NCBI RefSeq assembly: GCF_900100735.1
Contig: NZ_FNCJ01000011.1
Span: forward strand, 62,001-126,000
DNA length: 64,000 nucleotides
Direction of reading: 5' to 3'
From: Paraburkholderia phenazinium
GTDB lineage: Bacteria > Pseudomonadota > Gammaproteobacteria > Burkholderiales > Burkholderiaceae
The notes beneath the pieces are model-generated. The model did no database searches. It was not told the origin of the DNA and was given only the letters and a program-made list of their open reading frames with translations. The stretch's first letter is position 1. Every line of letters starts with the position of its first letter. Positions 41,586 to 51,038 of this stretch are shown here, in pieces. The translations under genes and the position numbers were made by a program.

Positions 41586-41915
41586 AGCAGAAGGACTTCC
41601 GTCACGCTGATTAAGGCGCTTTGTCGTATGCAAATCGCATGTGATTAGCGCTGCGCTGAAGTGATCGACGGCAGGCTCGAGCCCGTATCCCGCGAGGATC
41701 GCGAACTGGCGGTACAGGAACGCGAGCCATGGCCGCTCTGGCCGCCCCCATCTTTCGACGGGCTTCGACGGGCTTCGACGAGCACGGCGCGTCGCCGGCA
41801 GCGTCTTTAAGGCCCGCGGCCGGTGTTAAAATCTCTGTCTTTGCACGCTTCGGCGGCGCCTGCGACAGTGCGGGCGAATGCATTCAGCCTCCTCACAGCT
41901 CAACTGCCCAACACC

Positions 41916-43322
41916 ATGACGTCCCAACTGCATAAAAAAGGCGAAGCCTGGTCGGCTCGCTTCTCGGAGCCGATGTCGGAGCTCGTCAAGCGCTACACGT
42001 CGTCGGTTTTCTTCGACAAGCGACTGGCGCTCGTCGACATCGAGGGTTCGCTGGCGCACGCCGCGATGCTGGCCGCGCAGAAGATCATCGGCGCCGACGA
42101 CCTGACGGCCATCCAGCGCGGCATGGCGCAGATCAAGGGTGAGATCGAGCGAGGCGAGTTCGAATGGCAACTCGACCTGGAAGACGTACACCTGAACATC
42201 GAAGCTCGCCTGACGGCGCTGATCGGCGACGCGGGCAAGCGCCTGCACACGGGCCGCTCGCGCAACGACCAGGTGGCGACGGATATCCGCTTGTGGCTGC
42301 GCGGCGAGATCGACCGGATCGGCGGCTTGCTGAAGGATCTGCGCACGGCGCTGATCGACCTGGCGGAGCAGAACGCTGAAACGATCATGCCGGGCTTTAC
42401 GCATTTGCAGGTGGCGCAGCCGGTGACGTTCGGCCACCACTTGCTGGCCTACGTGGAGATGTTCACCCGCGACGCCGAGCGCATGCGCGACTGCCGCACG
42501 CGCGTGAACCGCCTGCCGCTAGGCGCGGCGGCGCTGGCTGGCACGAGCTACCCGATCGACCGCCACGCGGTGGCGAAGACACTGGGCTTCGATGGAATTT
42601 GCGCTAACTCGCTGGACGCGGTATCGGATCGCGACTTTGCGATTGAGTTTACGGCGGCGTCGGCGCTGGTGATGACGCACGTGTCGCGTTTCTCGGAAGA
42701 GCTGGTGCTGTGGATGAGCCCGCGCGTGGGCTTTATCGACCTGGCGGACCGCTTCTGCACGGGCTCGTCGATCATGCCGCAGAAGAAGAACCCGGATGTA
42801 CCCGAGCTGGCACGCGGCAAGACGGGGCGCGTGAATGGTCACTTGATGGCCTTGCTGACGTTGATGAAGGGTCAGCCTCTGGCGTACAACAAGGACAACC
42901 AGGAAGACAAAGAACCGCTGTTTGACACGGTCGATACCGTTGCCGATACGCTGCGCATTTTCGCGGAGATGGTAGCGGGAATTACGGTTAAGCCGCAGGC
43001 TATGCGGGCTGCGGCACTTCAAGGTTTTTCGACTGCTACTGACCTGGCAGATTATCTCGTTAAGCGTGGCCTGCCGTTCCGCGATGCGCATGAGGCTGTG
43101 GCACATGCTGTGCGGATTTGTGTTGATCGTAATTGCGATTTGGCTGATCTTTCTCTCGATGAGATGCGGGCGGAATTGCCTAATGTGGCGCATCTTATCG
43201 GGGAGGATGTGTTTGAGTATTTGACGCTTGAGGGGTCTGTGGCTAGCCGGAATCATCCTGGTGGAACCGCGCCGGAGCAAGTACGTCAGGCTGTGGCCGC
43301 TGCGCGGCTGGCTTTGAAGTAG
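41916..43322 (+). CDS. argH: Argininosuccinate lyase
   Basis: Last step of arginine synthesis, splitting argininosuccinate into arginine and fumarate. The 468-residue length is normal. The fumarase-superfamily signature is GSSIMPQKKNPD. Other conserved parts are LHTGRSRNDQVATDIRLWL, PGFTHLQVAQPVTFGHHLLA and DKEPLFDTVDTV. ATG 41916 (MTSQLHKKGEAW) is the usual start. TAAAAT at 41827-41832 is a probable -10. Codon use in the last 300 bases is less GC-biased than in the first part. Confidence 0.97.
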   Translation: MTSQLHKKGEAWSARFSEPMSELVKRYTSSVFFDKRLALVDIEGSLAHAAMLAAQKIIGADDLTAIQRGMAQIKGEIERGEFEWQLDLEDVHLNIEARLTALIGDAGKRLHTGRSRNDQVATDIRLWLRGEIDRIGGLLKDLRTALIDLAEQNAETIMPGFTHLQVAQPVTFGHHLLAYVEMFTRDAERMRDCRTRVNRLPLGAAALAGTSYPIDRHAVAKTLGFDGICANSLDAVSDRDFAIEFTAASALVMTHVSRFSEELVLWMSPRVGFIDLADRFCTGSSIMPQKKNPDVPELARGKTGRVNGHLMALLTLMKGQPLAYNKDNQEDKEPLFDTVDTVADTLRIFAEMVAGITVKPQAMRAAALQGFSTATDLADYLVKRGLPFRDAHEAVAHAVRICVDRNCDLADLSLDEMRAELPNVAHLIGEDVFEYLTLEGSVASRNHPGGTAPEQVRQAVAAARLALK

Positions 43323-43334
43323 GGGTTTGGTCTT

Positions 43335-43956
43335 TTTGCCTGCGGCGCCTTGGTTTTGTGGTTTTCTTATGGCGTTGGCCTTTCCTTGCATTCTTATCGG
43401 TCTATTAGCTTCGCCCCTGTGCGGGGCGGCACTTACTTTCTTTGCCGCCGCAAAGAAAGTAAGCAAAGAAAGCGGGCTCACCCCGCTAGTTGATAGTAAG
43501 CCGTCTCGGTTTGCTACCGGGAACGGCCCAAGACAAGACCTGCCCTCGCATTTCCCACGGTTGTGACACAGCGCTCATCCACCCCACTCCGCACTACGTG
43601 CGTCGCGGATGGGTATGCCTGGGAAAGCGGGCAGCCGCAATAGTTAGAATACCTACGGAATTGGCAGAAGGCGTTCTGCCCGGCGGCGGGGCGCGCAGCG
43701 CGACGCTGGAACGGATGAGTGCTGTGTCACTGAGTGGGAATGTGCGAGGGCAGGTCTCGTCTTGGGCCGTTCCCTGTGGCAGTCCGAGACGGCTCACTAC
43801 GAGCTGGCGGTTGTCAGCCCGCTTTCTTTGCTTACTTTCTTTGCGGTGGCAAAGAAAGTAAGTGCCGCCCCGCACAGGGGCGAAGCTAATAGACCGATAA
43901 GAATGCAAGGAAAGGCCAACGCCGTAGGCAAACCAACAAAGAGCCGCCGCAGGCAA
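43335..43956. repeat. Long fold-back (inverted-repeat) element, about 620 bp
   Basis: Two arms of about 245 bp, 43,335-43,583 and 43,710-43,956, are near-complementary and surround a loop of about 125 bp. The best-conserved arm section runs from GGCGTTGGCC at 43,371 to the AAAGAAAGTAAG/CTTACTTTCTTT box near 43,460; its partner lies at 43,815-43,927. The element contains inner hairpins such as GCCCCTGTGCGGGGC. It encodes only short spurious frames. I recall similar sequence recurring in Paraburkholderia genomes, which would make it an interspersed repeat family, but that was not checked. Confidence 0.85.
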
Positions 43957-44021
43957 AACAAACACCACAGGAGCGATAATACCCAAACCGACCGAAGGTC
44001 AAAAAAACCAAACCCCTTGCG

Positions 44022-44945
44022 ATGATCATCCGCCCCCACCTCCACTGGTTCCGCATGCTGCTAGCCTGGCGCGGCTCGGTTCTCCCGCGACTACTACCAC
44101 GCCTCTTCCTGATCTTCTGCATCTCGATCGTCGCGGTGGCCGTCCACGACCACATCCTGAACATCACGGTCAACCTAAGCACAACACCGTTCTCCCTCAT
44201 CGGCATCGCGCTAGCCGTCTTCCTCGGTTTCCGAAACAACGCCAGCTACGACCGCTGGTGGGAAGCCCGCAAGCTCTGGGGCCAACTCCTCAACGACGCC
44301 CGCTCCATGACCCGCCAGGCCCTCACCCTGCCCCGCGAGTCACTAAGCAACGACGAAGTCAAAGAATTCGTGCAGTTGCTCAGCGCGCTCCCCCACGCAC
44401 TGCGTCACCAACTCCGCAAAACCGATCCCCGCGAAGAGCTGGCCGCGCGCCTGCCCGCGCCCCTGCTTGAACGTGTCATGGCATCGCGCTATCGCCCCAC
44501 CACCCTCATGCTCGTGCTCGGAGAATGGGTGCACCGCCAGGCGCGCGCAGGCGCCATCGACCCGATGGCCATGCTGGCCTTCGATCGCAATCTGAATTCA
44601 CTCTCGGATGTCATCGGCGGATGCGAGCGTATCGGTTCTACGCCGCTGCCTTTTGCCTACTCGGTGATGATTCACCGTACCGTCTACTTCTTCTGCGCGG
44701 CGCTGCCGTTCGGACTCGTCGAGAGCATCGGCATCTTTACGCCAGTCTTCGCCGTCTTCGTCGCGTATGCCTTCATGGCCCACGAAGCCATCGCCTCACA
44801 GCTCGAAGACCCCTTCGGCATCGACGACAACGACCTCGCCCTCAACATGATGTCCGTCTATATCGAGGACGCCATGCGCGATCTGCTCGGCGAACCGGCC
44901 CTCGTCATCCCCGGCCCGGAAGAAGAGCAGTTCATGGTCAGCTAA
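44022..44945 (+). CDS. Bestrophin-family anion channel protein
   Basis: A 307-residue bestrophin/UPF0187 membrane protein. Recognisable are the N-terminal WFRMLLAWRGSVLPRLLPRL, the pore-helix segment STTPFSLIGIALAVFLGFRN followed by NASYDRWWEARKLWG, PLPFAYSVMIHRTVYFFCAA, and the C-terminal EDPFGIDDNDLALN. Bacterial bestrophins form pentameric channels, with both anion and cation selectivity reported. The gene follows directly after the fold-back repeat, which may carry or insulate its promoter. Confidence 0.92.
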   Translation: MIIRPHLHWFRMLLAWRGSVLPRLLPRLFLIFCISIVAVAVHDHILNITVNLSTTPFSLIGIALAVFLGFRNNASYDRWWEARKLWGQLLNDARSMTRQALTLPRESLSNDEVKEFVQLLSALPHALRHQLRKTDPREELAARLPAPLLERVMASRYRPTTLMLVLGEWVHRQARAGAIDPMAMLAFDRNLNSLSDVIGGCERIGSTPLPFAYSVMIHRTVYFFCAALPFGLVESIGIFTPVFAVFVAYAFMAHEAIASQLEDPFGIDDNDLALNMMSVYIEDAMRDLLGEPALVIPGPEEEQFMVS

Positions 44946-45029
44946 TGCCCGCACCGCTGGGCGAACCCAAAGGCGACCCACAGATACACCAAACAGCGGT
45001 GCCCTCAAGCACCGCCGCGCGTGGCCCGT

Positions 45030-45743
45030 TCAGTCGTTGCCGACCGTCTCCGACAGGCGCTTGAGCGTCGCCACCCGCGCGCCGATGATGTCCACCCGGC
45101 CGCGCTCGTCGGTCACCGCCGTCGCCGCCACCAGATAAGCGTTCCACGCCCGCTGTGCCTGCACCAGGGTCGGGCGGGCACGCGCCGGTAGCTTCGTCTG
45201 CAGACGGTGGTAGTAGCGGTTCATGTCGAAGGTCGCGTGCTCGCACAGTGCATCCGCCGAACACGCGCGCGGGCGAACTGGTGCGGTCGCGCCGGTAGCC
45301 GCACCGGCAGCCGCGCTGCGCAGCGCCAGCGCGCGGTCGCGAACCGGCTGCAGTTGCATGTCCGCTTCACCGATCTGGTACATGGCGCCGTGCGCCGTCG
45401 CAAAGACCGCGTCGAGCAGCGGCGCCTGCGCATCGCGCGACGCCTGCCAGCGCGTCTGGCTTTCTTCCCACACCTTGCGCCGCGCCGGCGGCAGCTTCGC
45501 CAGAAGCTGCTGCCACGCGGTGTTCATCGCGGCCTGCCAGCCGAAGCGGGCCTTCTCCATGCACTGCAACTGGCCCGCCGTCGAGGACATGTCGCTGCGC
45601 GCCAGACAGGCGCGCATCGCCGCGTCGATCGGATCGGCCGCGGCCACTTCGGCGCGGGCGTTGATCGTCATGGTCGACGCCGCCGCCAGCACTACCGCGA
45701 TGGCAAGCCTGCGGGCGCCGCCGAGCCGTTGCAACCGCCCCAT
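45030..45743 (-). CDS. LprI-like (DUF1311) periplasmic protein
   Basis: About 237 residues with a signal peptide (RRLAIAVVLAAASTMTINARA, cleaved after ARA) and two LprI/DUF1311-type helical cysteine modules. The first shows CLARSDMSSTAGQLQCMEKA and RWQASRDAQAPLLD; the second starts near ADALCEHATFDMNRYYHRL. LprI proteins include lysozyme inhibitors, but most are uncharacterised. The ATG at 45743 is two bases after the decarboxylase stop, so the two genes are translationally coupled. Confidence 0.75.
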   Translation of the reverse strand: MGRLQRLGGARRLAIAVVLAAASTMTINARAEVAAADPIDAAMRACLARSDMSSTAGQLQCMEKARFGWQAAMNTAWQQLLAKLPPARRKVWEESQTRWQASRDAQAPLLDAVFATAHGAMYQIGEADMQLQPVRDRALALRSAAAGAATGATAPVRPRACSADALCEHATFDMNRYYHRLQTKLPARARPTLVQAQRAWNAYLVAATAVTDERGRVDIIGARVATLKRLSETVGND

Positions 45744-45745
45744 CT

Positions 45746-48031
45746 TCAGCCGCGCACGCAATCGACGAAGTACTCGATGCGGCCGTTGATCGTCTCGCCT
45801 ACCAGGCCGTGGATGTCGGTATGGAAGCCCGGGAAGCGTTCGTTGAACTCACGCGCAAAGCGCAGGTAGTTGACGATCGTCTTGTTGAAGCGCTCGCCCG
45901 GAATCAGCAGCGGAATGCCCGGCGGATACGGCGTGAGCAGAATCGACGTGACGCGGCCTTCGAGTTCGTCGATCGGTACCCGGTCGATCTCGCGGTGCGC
46001 CAGCTTGGCAAACGCGTCGGACGGCTTCATGGCCGGCTCCATGCTCGACAGGTACATCTCCGTGGTCAGGCGGGCAATGTCATTGGCGCGATAGACGCTG
46101 TGGATCTGCTCGCACAGATCGCGCAAGCCCACGCGCTCGTACATCGGATGATGCGAGACGAACTTCGGCAGCACGCGCCACAGCGGCTGGTTGTTGTCGT
46201 AGTCGTCCTTGAACTGTTGCAGCTCGGTCACCATCGAGTTCCAGCGGCCCTTCGTAATGCCGATCGTGAACATGATGAAGAACGAATACAGACCCGTCTT
46301 CTCGACGATGATGCCGTGCTCGGCCAGGTACTTGGTGACGATCGCCGCCGGAATGCCGGATTCGCCGAAGCCGCCGTCCATGTCCAGACCCGGCGTGACG
46401 ATGGTCGCCTTGATCGGGTCGAGCATGTTGAAGCCGTCGACCAGCGAGCCGAAGCCATGCCAGGCGTCGTTCGGGCGCAGCATCCAGTCTTCGCGCGAGC
46501 CGATGCCCTCTTCCGCGAATTCCTCCGGACCCCACACCTTGAAGAACCAGTCGTCGCCGTATTCGTCGTCGACCTTGCGCATGGCGCGGCGGAAATCGAG
46601 TGCTTCGGCGATCGACTCCTCCACCAGCGCAGTACCGCCCGGCGCTTCCATCATCGCCGCAGCCACGTCGCACGAGGCGATGATCGCGTACTGCGGGCTC
46701 GTCGACGTGTGCATCAGATACGCTTCGTTGAAGCGGTGCTTGTCGAAGCTACTGTTCTTCGAGTCCTGCACGACGATCTGCGAAGCCTGCGAAATGCCGG
46801 CCAGCAGCTTGTGCGTCGAGTGCGTGGCGAACACCAGCGCACTGATGCGCGGACGGCCCGCGCCGATCGCGTGCATGTCCTGATAGAACTCATGGAACTC
46901 GGCATGCGGCAGCCACGCTTCGTCGAAGTGCAGCGTATCGAGCCAGTCGCCGAGCATTTCCTTGATCATCTCGACGTTGTAGATCACGCCGTCGTAGGTG
47001 CTCTGCGTAATGGTCAGGATGCGCGGCTTGAGGTTCGGATTCTTCGCGAGCGCTTCGCGGGCGAACGGATTCGCCGCGATCTTCTTCTTGATGTTCTCCG
47101 GCTCGAACTCGCTGCGCGGAATCGGGCCGATGATGCCGAAGTTGTTGCGCGTCGGCGTGAGGAACACCGGAATCGCACCGGTCATCATGATCGCGTGCAG
47201 GATCGACTTGTGGCAGTTACGGTCCACCAGCACGATGTCGCCCGGCGCAACCGTGCTGTGCCAGACGATCTTGTTCGAGGTCGACGTGCCGTTGGTCACG
47301 AAGAACACGTGGTCGGCGCTGAAAATGCGCGCCGCGTTGCGCTCGGAGGCGGCCACCGGACCGGTGTGGTCGAGCAACTGGCCGAGTTCGTCGACGGCGT
47401 TACAGACGTCCGCACGCAGCATGTTCTCGCCGAAGAACTGGTGGAACATCTGGCCGAGCGGGCTCTTCAGGAACGCCACGCCGCCCGAGTGCCCGGGGCA
47501 GTGCCATGAATACGAACCTTCGTCCGCGTACTGCACCAGCTCCTTGAAGAACGGCGGCGCGAGCGAATCGAGGTACACCTTGGTTTCGCGGATGATGTGG
47601 CGCGCGACGAACTCCGGCGTGTCCTCGAACATGTGGATGAAGCCGTGCAGCTCACGCAGGATGTCGTTCGGCAGGTGGCGCGAGGTCCGCGTCTCGCCGT
47701 ACAGGAAGATCGGAATATCGGCGTTGCGGCGGCGCACTTCCGTCACGAACGCGCGCAGTGCGACGATCGCGGCGGCCAGTTCAGGCGTCTCGCCCTCGAC
47801 CACGACATTGTCGACGTACGGCAGCAGCTCATCGTCGTCGATCGACAGGATGAAGCACGAGGCACGGCTCGACTGCTGCGCGAAGGAGGTCAGATCGCCA
47901 TAGCTCGTCAGCCCGAGCACTTCCGCGCCTTCTTTCTCGATTGCTTCGGCGAGAGCCCGAATGCCGGAACCCGAGATATTCTCGGAACGGAAATCTTCGT
48001 CAATGATGACGACGGGAAAACGAAACTTCAT
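45746..48031 (-). CDS. Orn/Lys/Arg decarboxylase (PLP-dependent, fold I)
   Basis: A 761-residue basic-amino-acid decarboxylase. An N-terminal wing/receiver-like domain (VVIIDEDFRSENISGSGIRA) is followed by the PLP domain: GHSGGVAFLKSPLGQMFHQF, the aspartate in LHFDEAWLPHAEFHEFY, and the PLP lysine in FATHSTHKLLAGISQASQIV. A C-terminal domain follows. Members convert lysine, ornithine or arginine to the corresponding polyamine precursor and often serve acid tolerance. Sequence inspection cannot pick the substrate. It lies downstream of dcd on the same strand. Confidence 0.92.
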   Translation of the reverse strand: MKFRFPVVIIDEDFRSENISGSGIRALAEAIEKEGAEVLGLTSYGDLTSFAQQSSRASCFILSIDDDELLPYVDNVVVEGETPELAAAIVALRAFVTEVRRRNADIPIFLYGETRTSRHLPNDILRELHGFIHMFEDTPEFVARHIIRETKVYLDSLAPPFFKELVQYADEGSYSWHCPGHSGGVAFLKSPLGQMFHQFFGENMLRADVCNAVDELGQLLDHTGPVAASERNAARIFSADHVFFVTNGTSTSNKIVWHSTVAPGDIVLVDRNCHKSILHAIMMTGAIPVFLTPTRNNFGIIGPIPRSEFEPENIKKKIAANPFAREALAKNPNLKPRILTITQSTYDGVIYNVEMIKEMLGDWLDTLHFDEAWLPHAEFHEFYQDMHAIGAGRPRISALVFATHSTHKLLAGISQASQIVVQDSKNSSFDKHRFNEAYLMHTSTSPQYAIIASCDVAAAMMEAPGGTALVEESIAEALDFRRAMRKVDDEYGDDWFFKVWGPEEFAEEGIGSREDWMLRPNDAWHGFGSLVDGFNMLDPIKATIVTPGLDMDGGFGESGIPAAIVTKYLAEHGIIVEKTGLYSFFIMFTIGITKGRWNSMVTELQQFKDDYDNNQPLWRVLPKFVSHHPMYERVGLRDLCEQIHSVYRANDIARLTTEMYLSSMEPAMKPSDAFAKLAHREIDRVPIDELEGRVTSILLTPYPPGIPLLIPGERFNKTIVNYLRFAREFNERFPGFHTDIHGLVGETINGRIEYFVDCVRG

Positions 48032-48118
48032 GGGCGATTCTCCAAAAGGAACGACCGCTGACTTTTGTAAAGTGCAGCGGTCACCTGTATAGCCGGGTGG
48101 GTCAGTGCGCTGCGGGCG

Positions 48119-48688
48119 TCACGTTTTGGGCAACGTCACGCCATGCTGACCTTGATATTTGCCGCCGCGATCCGCGTACGACGTCTCACAAATTTCGTCG
48201 CTTTCGAAAAACAGCACCTGGGCGACACCTTCGTTCGCGTAGATTTTCGCAGGCAAAGGTGTCGTATTTGAGAATTCCAGCGTCACGTGCCCTTCCCATT
48301 CCGGTTCGAACGGGGTGACGTTGACGATAATCCCGCAACGGGCATAGGTGGACTTGCCCAGACACACCGTCAGGACGCTACGCGGGATGCGGAAATACTC
48401 CACCGTACGGGCCAGCGCGAACGAGTTCGGCGGGATGATGCAGACATCACCCTTGAAATCGACAAACGACTTCTCGTCGAAGTTCTTGGGGTCGACGATC
48501 GTCGAATTGATGTTCGTGAAGATCTTGAATTCGTCAGCGCAGCGGATGTCGTAGCCGTAGCTCGACGTGCCGTAGCTAACGATCTTCCGGCCGTCCTCGG
48601 AAAGACGCACCTGATCGGGCACAAACGGCTCGATCATCTTGTGCGATTCGGCCATGCGCCGGATCCACTTGTCGGATTTGATGGTCAT
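48119..48688 (-). CDS. dcd: dCTP deaminase
   Basis: Deaminates dCTP to dUTP for thymidylate synthesis. The length of 189 residues is standard. Conserved are IRRMAESHKMIEPF, SSYGYDIRCADEFKIF, the catalytic glutamate region TPFEPEWEGHVTLEFSNTTP, and the triphosphate-binding GVAQVLFFESDE. It is followed by the decarboxylase gene 87 bases on and preceded by a noncoding stretch of about 280 bases. Confidence 0.97.
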   Translation of the reverse strand: MTIKSDKWIRRMAESHKMIEPFVPDQVRLSEDGRKIVSYGTSSYGYDIRCADEFKIFTNINSTIVDPKNFDEKSFVDFKGDVCIIPPNSFALARTVEYFRIPRSVLTVCLGKSTYARCGIIVNVTPFEPEWEGHVTLEFSNTTPLPAKIYANEGVAQVLFFESDEICETSYADRGGKYQGQHGVTLPKT

Positions 48689-48967
48689 ATGTGTACGCTG
48701 CTCGCCGCGTCAAGTCGGGGGTGAAGTCCAGCCAGGGGCCCGTGGGGCCGCGTGCTGCCGGAAGAAAGGCGCTTATTTTACGCGATCAGCGCGCCGCTGC
48801 CGCAACTGCGGCAAATAAGGGCTGGCTGGGGGCGGTTTCGATGCGTCCGGCATGCCGCCGAAAACCGCATAACCTCGTTGGCGCGGACGTTTGACCGGAT
48901 GCCGCCGCGCCCTGCTGCAGCGCAGCGAAGCCACATCAACGAGGCATCAATGAGGCATCAAGCGGCA

Positions 48968-49501
48968 TTACTGCCGGATCACGCCGCAGGCAAGCGGCGC
49001 ACCTGCGCCATGCTGCGGCCAGGCGTAAGGATCGGAAGCGTCGCGATGCAGCACGACGGCGCGTTGCAGCACCGAGCGAATGCCGTCGAGCGAGACGTCC
49101 GGGGCCACGATAAAGCCGGTGGCGACGCCGGTCGAATCCGCGTGAATATTGCCGAGGTCGCCCTCGACCCGCGAGCCCATTTTCAGCCGCTCGGCCGCCG
49201 GTGCGAACACCGGACCGACGCTGGAACCGTCCGCCGCATTGCAGTCGCCACGCTCGTGCACTTGCAGTGCGTGGTCGCTATCGGGCGGCAAGCCGCTCAG
49301 GTTGTAGGTCACCTGCACGCCGTCCGAGCGCTCGATGAACGTGACCAGACCCCGCGCCTGATTCCCCACTGTGGGCAGTAGTTGTGCATCGGCGCGTTTC
49401 TCCTGTGGTCTCAGGAATGCAGTGCAGCCGCATAACAGCAGACTGCTGGCAGCCAGGACGATGAACGCATGCACCGCCTGTCCGTCAATTCGTTTTCCCA
49501 T
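48968..49501 (-). CDS. SodC-like lipoprotein lacking most Cu/Zn ligands
   Basis: A 177-residue protein with a lipoprotein-type signal (AASSLLLCGC). Its fold is that of Cu/Zn superoxide dismutase: LPPDSDHALQVHERGDCN, GDLGNIHADSTGVA, VVLHRDASDPYAWPQHG, and disulfide cysteines 87 and 172. Of the metal ligands only His82, Asp115 and His152 remain. The first copper His is Gln80, the bridging and zinc His positions are non-ligating (Val98, Met108, Val112 by eye), and the active-site Arg is missing. It is therefore unlikely to dismutate superoxide. ATG 49501 has AAGAGGATC upstream; a longer frame to 49,567 lacks such support. Confidence 0.85.
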   Translation of the reverse strand: MGKRIDGQAVHAFIVLAASSLLLCGCTAFLRPQEKRADAQLLPTVGNQARGLVTFIERSDGVQVTYNLSGLPPDSDHALQVHERGDCNAADGSSVGPVFAPAAERLKMGSRVEGDLGNIHADSTGVATGFIVAPDVSLDGIRSVLQRAVVLHRDASDPYAWPQHGAGAPLACGVIRQ

Positions 49502-49632
49502 GCGATCCTCTTGTCGACCGCCGGCCGCCCCTGCGACTCGCCGAGCCGAACCTGATGAAGTCGACATGATACCGCGAGCGGAGGCGTGTCCAACGCCTTC
49601 CGCCGCGTCTCAGCAGCCTTGCGCAGGAAGGC

Positions 49633-50721
49633 TCAGGTGTTCTGCACGACGATATTGGGAAACTTCGAGGTCATGTCGCGGGCCCGCTCGGCGATATGGA
49701 TGGCCACCTTGCGTGCGATCGAGCGGTAAGTCTCCGCAATCCGGCCGTCCGGATCGGCCACCACGGTGGGCTGGCCGGAGTCGGCCTGCTCGCGAATGGC
49801 GATGTCGAGCGGCAGGCTACCGAGCACTTCGACGCCGTACTCCCTGGCCATCCGGTCACCGCCGCCGGCGCCGAAAATATGCTCTTCGTGACCGCAGTTC
49901 GAGCAGATGTGGATGCCCATGTTTTCGACGATCCCGAGGATCGGAATGCCGACCTTCTCGAACATCTTGAGGCCCTTCTTCGCGTCGAGCAGCGCAATGT
50001 CCTGCGGCGTAGTGACGATCACCGCGCCGGTCACCGGCACGCGCTGCGACAGCGTGAGCTGGATGTCGCCGGTACCCGGCGGCATGTCGACGATCAGGTA
50101 ATCGAGGTCTTGCCAGTTGGTCTGGCGCAGCAGCTGTTCGAGCGCGGAAGTCGCCATCGGGCCGCGCCACACCATCGGATTGTCCTGCTCGATCAGAAAG
50201 CCGATCGAGTTGGCCTGCACGCCGTGGCCGCGCATTGGATTCATCGATTGGCCGTCCACCGACTCGGGGCGCCCAACGATTCCAAGCATCATCGGCAGCG
50301 ACGGGCCGTAGATATCGGCGTCCAGAATCCCCACCGAAGCGCCTTCGCTGGCCAGCGCCAGCGCCAGGTTCACCGCGGTGGTGCTCTTGCCGACCCCACC
50401 CTTGCCCGATGCCACGGCAATGATGTTCTTCACGTTCGGCAACAACTTCACGCCGCGCTGCACGGTATGCGCCGCCACCTGCTGCGACACCTGCACCTGC
50501 GCCTCGGCCACGCCCGGCACCGCACGCAGCGCGTCGCCGACCAGCGTGCGGACCGCTTCAAACTGGCGTTTGGCCGGATAGCCGAGTACCACCTCGACGC
50601 TAACCGTGGCACCATCGACAGCGACGTTCCGGAAGTTCTTGGCCGCCGCAAACGGGCGCCCCGTGTTAGGGTCAGCGACGGTCGCGAGGGCGGCGTCGAC
50701 CAAAGCCCGATCAATGCTCAT
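49633..50721 (-). CDS. apbC: Iron-sulfur cluster carrier ATPase ApbC/Mrp
   Basis: A 362-residue P-loop scaffold that carries and delivers [4Fe-4S] clusters. An N-terminal MIP18/DUF59 domain (VDAALATVADPNTGRPFA) is followed by the deviant Walker A GKGGVGKSTTAVNLALALAS, the segment DADIYGPSLPMMLGI, DMPPGTGDIQLTLSQ, and the cluster-binding CxxC in HICSNCGHEEHIFG. ATG 50721 (MSIDRALVDAAL) is the natural start. It is upstream of the SodC-like gene on the same strand but separated by 131 bases. Confidence 0.96.
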   Translation of the reverse strand: MSIDRALVDAALATVADPNTGRPFAAAKNFRNVAVDGATVSVEVVLGYPAKRQFEAVRTLVGDALRAVPGVAEAQVQVSQQVAAHTVQRGVKLLPNVKNIIAVASGKGGVGKSTTAVNLALALASEGASVGILDADIYGPSLPMMLGIVGRPESVDGQSMNPMRGHGVQANSIGFLIEQDNPMVWRGPMATSALEQLLRQTNWQDLDYLIVDMPPGTGDIQLTLSQRVPVTGAVIVTTPQDIALLDAKKGLKMFEKVGIPILGIVENMGIHICSNCGHEEHIFGAGGGDRMAREYGVEVLGSLPLDIAIREQADSGQPTVVADPDGRIAETYRSIARKVAIHIAERARDMTSKFPNIVVQNT

Positions 50722-51038
50722 TGAAACTCCGTTGGGGAACACTTGCGGCGCGGCGGAATCGAAAGCTTCGGCCGTCAGCCGGAAATTGAAAAAAATTGTT
50801 ATGCAGCATTGCGAAATTTTGCCTTGCCGGGCACCCTTCGGCAGCAGCAGGCCGCAGGGTCGCATCGCTGCGTACTTCAGTCATCATTGTAGTGGCTGGC
50901 GTCAGGCCTTGCCGGAAGACCCTTCATTGCTGTAGGAGGGCCATGAAATCCGGCGAGGTGTTTGCGTAGCTTCTGCGTGGTTGCCGTTTTCGACAATCCG
51001 CAAGGGGCGACCCGCTTCAATAATCAAGAGGAATCAAA
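50722..51038. other. Divergent apbC / ompA-like promoter region
   Basis: No gene is supported in these 317 bases. They should contain the promoters of apbC (minus) and the OmpA-like lipoprotein (plus). An A-rich AAGAGGAATCAAA ribosome binding site precedes the ompA-like ATG. No convincing terminator or RNA structure was found. Confidence 0.5.

Noticed and set aside
42700..43320. Horizontal replacement of the 3' end of argH suggested by its lower GC third positions
   Set aside because: The protein remains normal to its end; the shift is mild and may be drift next to the repeat element.
43327..44025. Several 80-130 codon frames inside the fold-back element
   Set aside because: They mirror each other on both strands because of the inverted repeat and contain no domain.
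45809..47509. 566-codon open frame antisense to the decarboxylase
   Set aside because: Composition is that of a reverse-complement shadow (His/Arg/Val/Asp-rich) and the sense strand encodes a well-conserved enzyme.
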